Below, piece after piece: positions 60,756 to 64,000 of a stretch of 64,000 bases of DNA. The stretch spans positions 2,294,001 through 2,358,000 of the forward strand of contig NZ_JBGNYA010000001.1 of NCBI RefSeq assembly GCF_041477585.1, in the 5' to 3' direction. Below the pieces are notes generated by a model. That model did no database searches, was not told the origin of the DNA, and saw only the letters and a list, made by a program, of their open reading frames with translations. This DNA is from Halobellus sp. MBLA0158 (lineage in GTDB: Archaea > Halobacteriota > Halobacteria > Halobacteriales > Haloferacaceae). Made by a program: the position numbers and the translations under genes. The first letter of the stretch is position 1. Each line of letters starts with the position of its first letter.

Positions 60756-61496
60756 TCACGCGTCGCCGACGCGGGGGCTCGGGTCGCGGTCGCGGACGGC
60801 GTCCAAGAGGTCACACAGCGCGTCGGCCGAGCGGTCGAGGAGCTCCGCGCCCAGGTCGGCGCTGGACTCGCGCGGGTCCCCGACGACGCCGTTGTCGGTG
60901 AACTCCTCGGAGTCGACCGCGAGGTTCACGCGGCCCTGCCAGTCGCCCCAGCGGTCGCTGCCGCCCGCCGCGGCCTCCTCCAGGCGGTCCTCGTGGACGG
61001 TCTCGGGGTTCGTGTGGCGGAGGAGGGACGTCTCCAGCGGCCCGGCGTGGCCCATATCCGAGCTGTGGTCGCCCACCTCGTCGAACCACGTGAACGGGAC
61101 GGCGTAGGCGTCGTCGCGGCGGACGATCCGCGCGGTCACCTCTTTCAGCGCCGAGATGTTCCCGCCGTGGCCGTTGACGACGACGACGCGGTCCCAGCCG
61201 TGACTGGCGAGGCTCCCGACGATGTCGCGGACGTACGCGCGGAAGGTATCTTCGCTCGTCCAGAGGGTGCCCGCGAAGTGGCGGTGCTCCTCGGCGACGC
61301 CGACGGGAACGGCGGGCGCGACCATCACCGGATCGCGGTACCGCTCGGCGGCCGCGTCCGCGACCGCCTCGGCGTCGAGCGTGTCGGTGCCGAGCGGGGC
61401 GTGGGGGCCGTGCTGTTCGGTGCTGCCGACCGGGAGCAGAGCGAGGTGTGTCTCCGCCGCCTCGGCGTCGGTCCACGTCGTGGTCTCCAGATCCAT
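60756..61496 (-). CDS. creatininase family amidohydrolase
   Basis: A 246-residue creatininase-superfamily protein. Metal-binding residues are Glu27, His29 and Asp38 in STEQHGPHAPLGTD, followed by VPVGVAEEHRHFAGTL, VVVNGHGGN and a Glu in GHAGPLETSLL. Family members include creatinine amidohydrolase (creatinine to creatine, a precursor of sarcosine) and the archaeal deformylase ArfB of riboflavin/F420 synthesis. Its position 240 bases upstream of the sarcosine-dehydrogenase-like gene on the same strand favours a role in methylated-amine use, but ArfB cannot be excluded. A TATA box (minus-strand TTTATC at 61521-61528) lies 25-32 bases before the ATG, giving a leaderless start. Confidence 0.88.
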   Translation of the reverse strand: MDLETTTWTDAEAAETHLALLPVGSTEQHGPHAPLGTDTLDAEAVADAAAERYRDPVMVAPAVPVGVAEEHRHFAGTLWTSEDTFRAYVRDIVGSLASHGWDRVVVVNGHGGNISALKEVTARIVRRDDAYAVPFTWFDEVGDHSSDMGHAGPLETSLLRHTNPETVHEDRLEEAAAGGSDRWGDWQGRVNLAVDSEEFTDNGVVGDPRESSADLGAELLDRSADALCDLLDAVRDRDPSPRVGDA

Positions 61497-61519
61497 ATCC
61501 GGTTCGTGGCAAAGCGGAC

Positions 61520-61528
61520 CGATAAACG
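61520..61528 (-). promoter_or_regulatory. TATA box of the creatininase-family gene
   Basis: The minus strand reads CGTTTATCG, centred about 28 bp upstream of the ATG at 61496. Confidence 0.55.
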
Positions 61529-61593
61529 TACGGCCCTCGGGCGGAGGGTTCCCAAACCCGGGGTTTTTGTCCCGCCGACGCCCGGTTCCGAGT

Positions 61594-62583
61594 ATGGAGT
61601 ACGCCCCGGTGAGTCACTCGACGAGCGATCGGCGCCTCGGGCGCTTTCCCTCCGGTCGGGACCTCTCGGTGACGGTCCACCACTACGAAGGGGGCCCGGG
61701 GCCGACGGTGTACGTCCAGGCCGCCCAGCACGGCATCGAACTCAACGGCCCCGCGGTACTGCGGCGCCTCCACGAGCGCCTCTGCGACGCCGAAATCGCG
61801 GGCACGGTCGTCGCGGTCCCGGTGGCGAACCCGATCGCGTTCGACCACCGGTCGTATCTGACGCCCGAGGCGATCGACGCGTTCAACGCGAACTTCAATC
61901 GCATCTGGCCGGGCGACGCCGGCGGGAGCTTCCAGGAGCGGCTGGTCGCGAACCTCTGGCCGCTCGTTTCGGCCGCGGACGCCGCGGTCGACCTCCACAC
62001 GGGGATGCCGGAGATGCTCGAACACGTCCGGTTTCGGGAGTCGGATCCGGCGGCGCGGTCGCTCGCGGAGGCGTTCGGGACCGAGTTCCTGTTGGCCGAC
62101 GAGGATCCGATCGAGGAGCGGGACGGCGACGGGGGGGACGGAGCCGCTGGCGGCGAGGACTTCGCGGGGAAGTTCCGGCAGGCGGCCGCCCGCGCCGGCG
62201 TCCCCGCGATCACGGCCGAGCTCTCGAACAGTCGGACGGTCAGCCGTCCGGCGGTGGAGACCGGCGTCGCGGGCGTGTGGAACGTCCTCCGCGAACGCGA
62301 CGTGGTGGCAGAGCCCGCGGAGCCGACGGGCACACAGCGGCTCCTCCGCGACGACCTGCCCCGGGTGTTCGGGGAGGCGTCGGGGCTCTTCGAGCTCCGC
62401 GCGGACCTGTCGGTCGGCGACGAGGTCGCGGAGGGCGCGGAGATCGGGACGGTGTACGACCCCTCGTCGTTCGAGCACTTGGAGACGATCCGCGCCAGCG
62501 GCGACGGGGTGGTCTACTCGGTCGCCCGGGGGCGCGTCGTCGTCACTGGCGAGCGCCTGGCGAGCATCGCGAGCGTCGTCTGA
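61594..62583 (+). CDS. succinylglutamate desuccinylase/aspartoacylase family hydrolase
   Basis: A 329-residue zinc carboxypeptidase-fold protein of the AstE/AspA group. The zinc ligands His46 and Glu49 lie in QAAQHGIELNGP, with the third His in AVDLHTGM near residue 134. The C-terminal barrel-sandwich domain (FELRADLSVGDEVAEGAEIGTV onward) is typical of the family. It should hydrolyse an N-acyl amino acid or a related amide; the substrate is unknown. It is divergent from the creatininase-family gene, sharing a roughly 100-base control region, so the two may serve one pathway (inference). Its stop codon TGA is the first triplet of a partial copy of the dispersed repeat. Confidence 0.87.
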   Translation: MEYAPVSHSTSDRRLGRFPSGRDLSVTVHHYEGGPGPTVYVQAAQHGIELNGPAVLRRLHERLCDAEIAGTVVAVPVANPIAFDHRSYLTPEAIDAFNANFNRIWPGDAGGSFQERLVANLWPLVSAADAAVDLHTGMPEMLEHVRFRESDPAARSLAEAFGTEFLLADEDPIEERDGDGGDGAAGGEDFAGKFRQAAARAGVPAITAELSNSRTVSRPAVETGVAGVWNVLRERDVVAEPAEPTGTQRLLRDDLPRVFGEASGLFELRADLSVGDEVAEGAEIGTVYDPSSFEHLETIRASGDGVVYSVARGRVVVTGERLASIASVV

Positions 62584-62596
62584 GAGTAATCACTAT
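62581..62596. repeat. solo end of the 78-bp repeat
   Basis: TGAGAGTAATCACTAT matches the terminal 16 bases of repeat copy B (reverse complement) exactly, and copy A with one mismatch. It starts in the stop codon of the AstE-like gene. The interior and the other end of the element are not found here. Confidence 0.6.
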
Positions 62597-62731
62597 GAGG
62601 GCGTCCCGACCGACCGAGCGGGCCGCCCCACTCGGGAAAACACGTCGGGTCAGAACCCCGAGTATTTGAAAACCCTCACCATTCCACACTCACCGTTAAC
62701 GGGTCACAATGTGTCGTTTGCTATCACAGAG

Positions 62732-64000
62732 ATGGCGTTTCAGCCGCACTCCTCGTTCGACGCGCTCGCGTCCGTGATCGAACAGCTCGGGGCTGGCGGG
62801 CGGACCGTCCGCCGGGCCGAGGCGGCCGCGGGCGACGAGGACGACGCGCTGTGCGCCACGGTCGAGGTCGCGATCCCGCTTTCTGCCCTCGCCGACGGCG
62901 CCGACGGGGGCGGCGTGTCGCTCGAACCGGTCGATGACGGCACGGATTCGGGCGTCGTGTTCGGGCTCGAACTCCCCGGGATCGACGCGGCGGGCGTCGA
63001 CGCCGACGACGGAACGGACGTCTCCGTCCGCGCCGTCGAGGCGACGCTCGGGACGGAGTCGGTGGCGGCGACCCTCGAAATCGTGATCCGGTCGGCCGAC
63101 ACCGACGACGGCTCGGTCGTCGAGGACCGCGTCGGCGGCCGCGACGTCGCGAGCGGTGCCGGCGGGTCGTTCCGCCGCGGGAGCGATCGCCCGCGCGACA
63201 GCGGCGAATCGGCGCCGTCGCCCGAAACGCCCGAGGCGCCCGAGGCGGAGGCCGACGTGTTCGGCGGCGTGGAACCCACGGACGCCGACGATGCGGGCGA
63301 CAGTGAGAGCGGGAACGCCGACGACGAGGCGGACGGGGCCGACGGGCTCGCGGCCGCCCGCGACGAGTCGGTGCCGCCTTACGAGGACGTGGCGTACCTG
63401 GCGCGGCTCTACGAGGTCTGTGACACCTTCGCGGAGATGAGCGAGCGGATCGAGATGGACGTCTCTGCGGAGACGGTGCGCCGGTACATGATCGACGCCG
63501 ACGTCCACTCGCCGACGTCGTACGAACTCGGCGGCGCCGGGCGGACGCCGGACGACAGCGACGACGCCCGGAGCGGTTCAGCCGACGACGGGACCGACGA
63601 ACCGGACGAGAGCGTCGTCGAGACCGCCCCCAGCGACGAAACGCCCCCCGACGAGGACGGGAGCGACGCCGACGGACGCGGGGACGGAGGCGACGGGAGC
63701 CGAAACGCGGAGGCCGCGGCGACGCCGGCCGAGGACCGCACGGAATCGGAGCCCGCCGATCGGGTCGCCCCGGAGTCGTTGCCCGACGAGCAGCTGGTCG
63801 CCGACGGGATCGGGCTTCCCGAGTCGCTGACGCTGCCGGACGTCGTGGCGGCCGTCGTCGACGCGCGGACGGTCTACGACGTCCAGCGCGAACTCGGCCT
63901 GGGCCACGATCGGACCCGGCAGCTGCTCCGCCAGCTCAACGTCCTCGATCTGGTGCTGTGCCGGGCGTCCCAGGCCGCCGCGCGCGAGGTCAGCGTCGAG
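62732..64000 (+). CDS. acidic protein with two HTH-like modules, 3'-truncated by window edge
   Basis: The frame from ATG 62732 stays open to the window end (423 codons so far). The first ~135 residues form a domain with beta-strand character (CATVEVAIPLSALAD; GVVFGLELPGIDAAGV). A long acidic Gly/Ser/Asp linker follows, then a helical module (YLARLYEVCDTFAEMSERIEMD and SAETVRRYMIDADVHSP), a second acidic linker, and another module with the same pattern (TVYDVQRELGLGHDRTRQLLRQLNVLDLV). The two modules look like related helix-turn-helix units that could bind DNA, linked by flexible spacers. I do not recognise the family. A Shine-Dalgarno is not evident. Confidence 0.72.
   Translation, partial: MAFQPHSSFDALASVIEQLGAGGRTVRRAEAAAGDEDDALCATVEVAIPLSALADGADGGGVSLEPVDDGTDSGVVFGLELPGIDAAGVDADDGTDVSVRAVEATLGTESVAATLEIVIRSADTDDGSVVEDRVGGRDVASGAGGSFRRGSDRPRDSGESAPSPETPEAPEAEADVFGGVEPTDADDAGDSESGNADDEADGADGLAAARDESVPPYEDVAYLARLYEVCDTFAEMSERIEMDVSAETVRRYMIDADVHSPTSYELGGAGRTPDDSDDARSGSADDGTDEPDESVVETAPSDETPPDEDGSDADGRGDGGDGSRNAEAAATPAEDRTESEPADRVAPESLPDEQLVADGIGLPESLTLPDVVAAVVDARTVYDVQRELGLGHDRTRQLLRQLNVLDLVLCRASQAAAREVSVE

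Noticed and set aside
58695-62669. Very long open frame (over 1300 codons) on the plus strand opposite the second oxidase and the creatininase gene
   Set aside because: It is the antisense of well-identified genes; GC-rich codon use leaves such frames open. Its product is Val/Asp/Arg repetitive with no domain.

Overview
This 64 kb window looks like a chromosomal segment of a haloarchaeon (class Halobacteria). The DNA is strongly GC-rich, the predicted proteins are rich in Asp/Glu, and many genes start a few bases from a TATA box lying 25-28 bp upstream, as expected for leaderless archaeal transcripts. The gene set is archaeal (aIF-1A, aCPSF1) but uses tetrahydrofolate (FolD, Fhs, a FolC-FolP fusion) rather than methanopterin, which is characteristic of halophilic archaea. 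I saw no rRNA, tRNA, CRISPR array, transposase or integrase. No species can be named from the sequence alone.

Layout. 1-9.1 kb: a PD-(D/E)XK-like protein, an iron-ADH-family dehydrogenase, a HEAT-like pair, an AEC transporter, a CDP-alcohol phosphatidyltransferase overlapping a Gfo/Idh-aldo/keto reductase fusion, a GT4 glycosyltransferase and aIF-1A. 9.2-16.9 kb: a catabolic island bracketed by AT-rich non-coding DNA. It holds a CoA ligase, an IclR regulator, a protein resembling the tetrahydrofolate-dependent aryl O-demethylase LigM, an orphan ABC binding lipoprotein and a second ligase that lacks the usual catalytic lysine. 16.9-25.3 kb: DUF2270, KatG, aCPSF1, a winged-helix regulator, TauE/SafE and several small proteins. 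25.4-32.6 kb: FolD, TrpEG, a BCCT carrier with a K+ channel, and a half-size EamA protein. 32.7-45.4 kb: RidA, an AOR-family protein missing its cluster cysteines, a lone formate dehydrogenase catalytic subunit, an extradiol dioxygenase, Fhs, FolC-FolP and small membrane proteins. 45.5-62.6 kb: a methylated-amine region with a second BCCT carrier, a universal stress protein, a membrane Fe-S (DgcB/HdrD-like) oxidoreductase, two GcvT-fused FAD oxidases flanking etfBA, a serine/threonine ammonia-lyase, a BASS carrier, a creatininase-family enzyme and an AstE-like hydrolase. The window ends inside a protein with two helix-turn-helix-like modules.

How the genes may work together (inference). The LigM-like protein and the two GcvT-fused oxidases are all expected to load one-carbon units onto tetrahydrofolate. 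FolC-FolP makes the cofactor; FolD and Fhs could turn methylene-THF into formate plus ATP; the formate dehydrogenase could oxidise the formate. Electrons from the oxidases could pass through EtfBA to the membrane Fe-S protein and quinone. Glycine released from betaine-type substrates could become serine, and the ammonia-lyase could make pyruvate, with RidA clearing reactive enamines. The window therefore reads as a dispersed folate-centred demethylation network.

Other striking signals: a 78-bp repeat present twice at 71/78 identity, each copy starting at a gene's stop codon, with a third partial end at another stop codon; a KatG with Gln in place of the Met of its Met-Tyr-Trp cofactor; and a perfect palindrome upstream of the second GcvT-fused oxidase.
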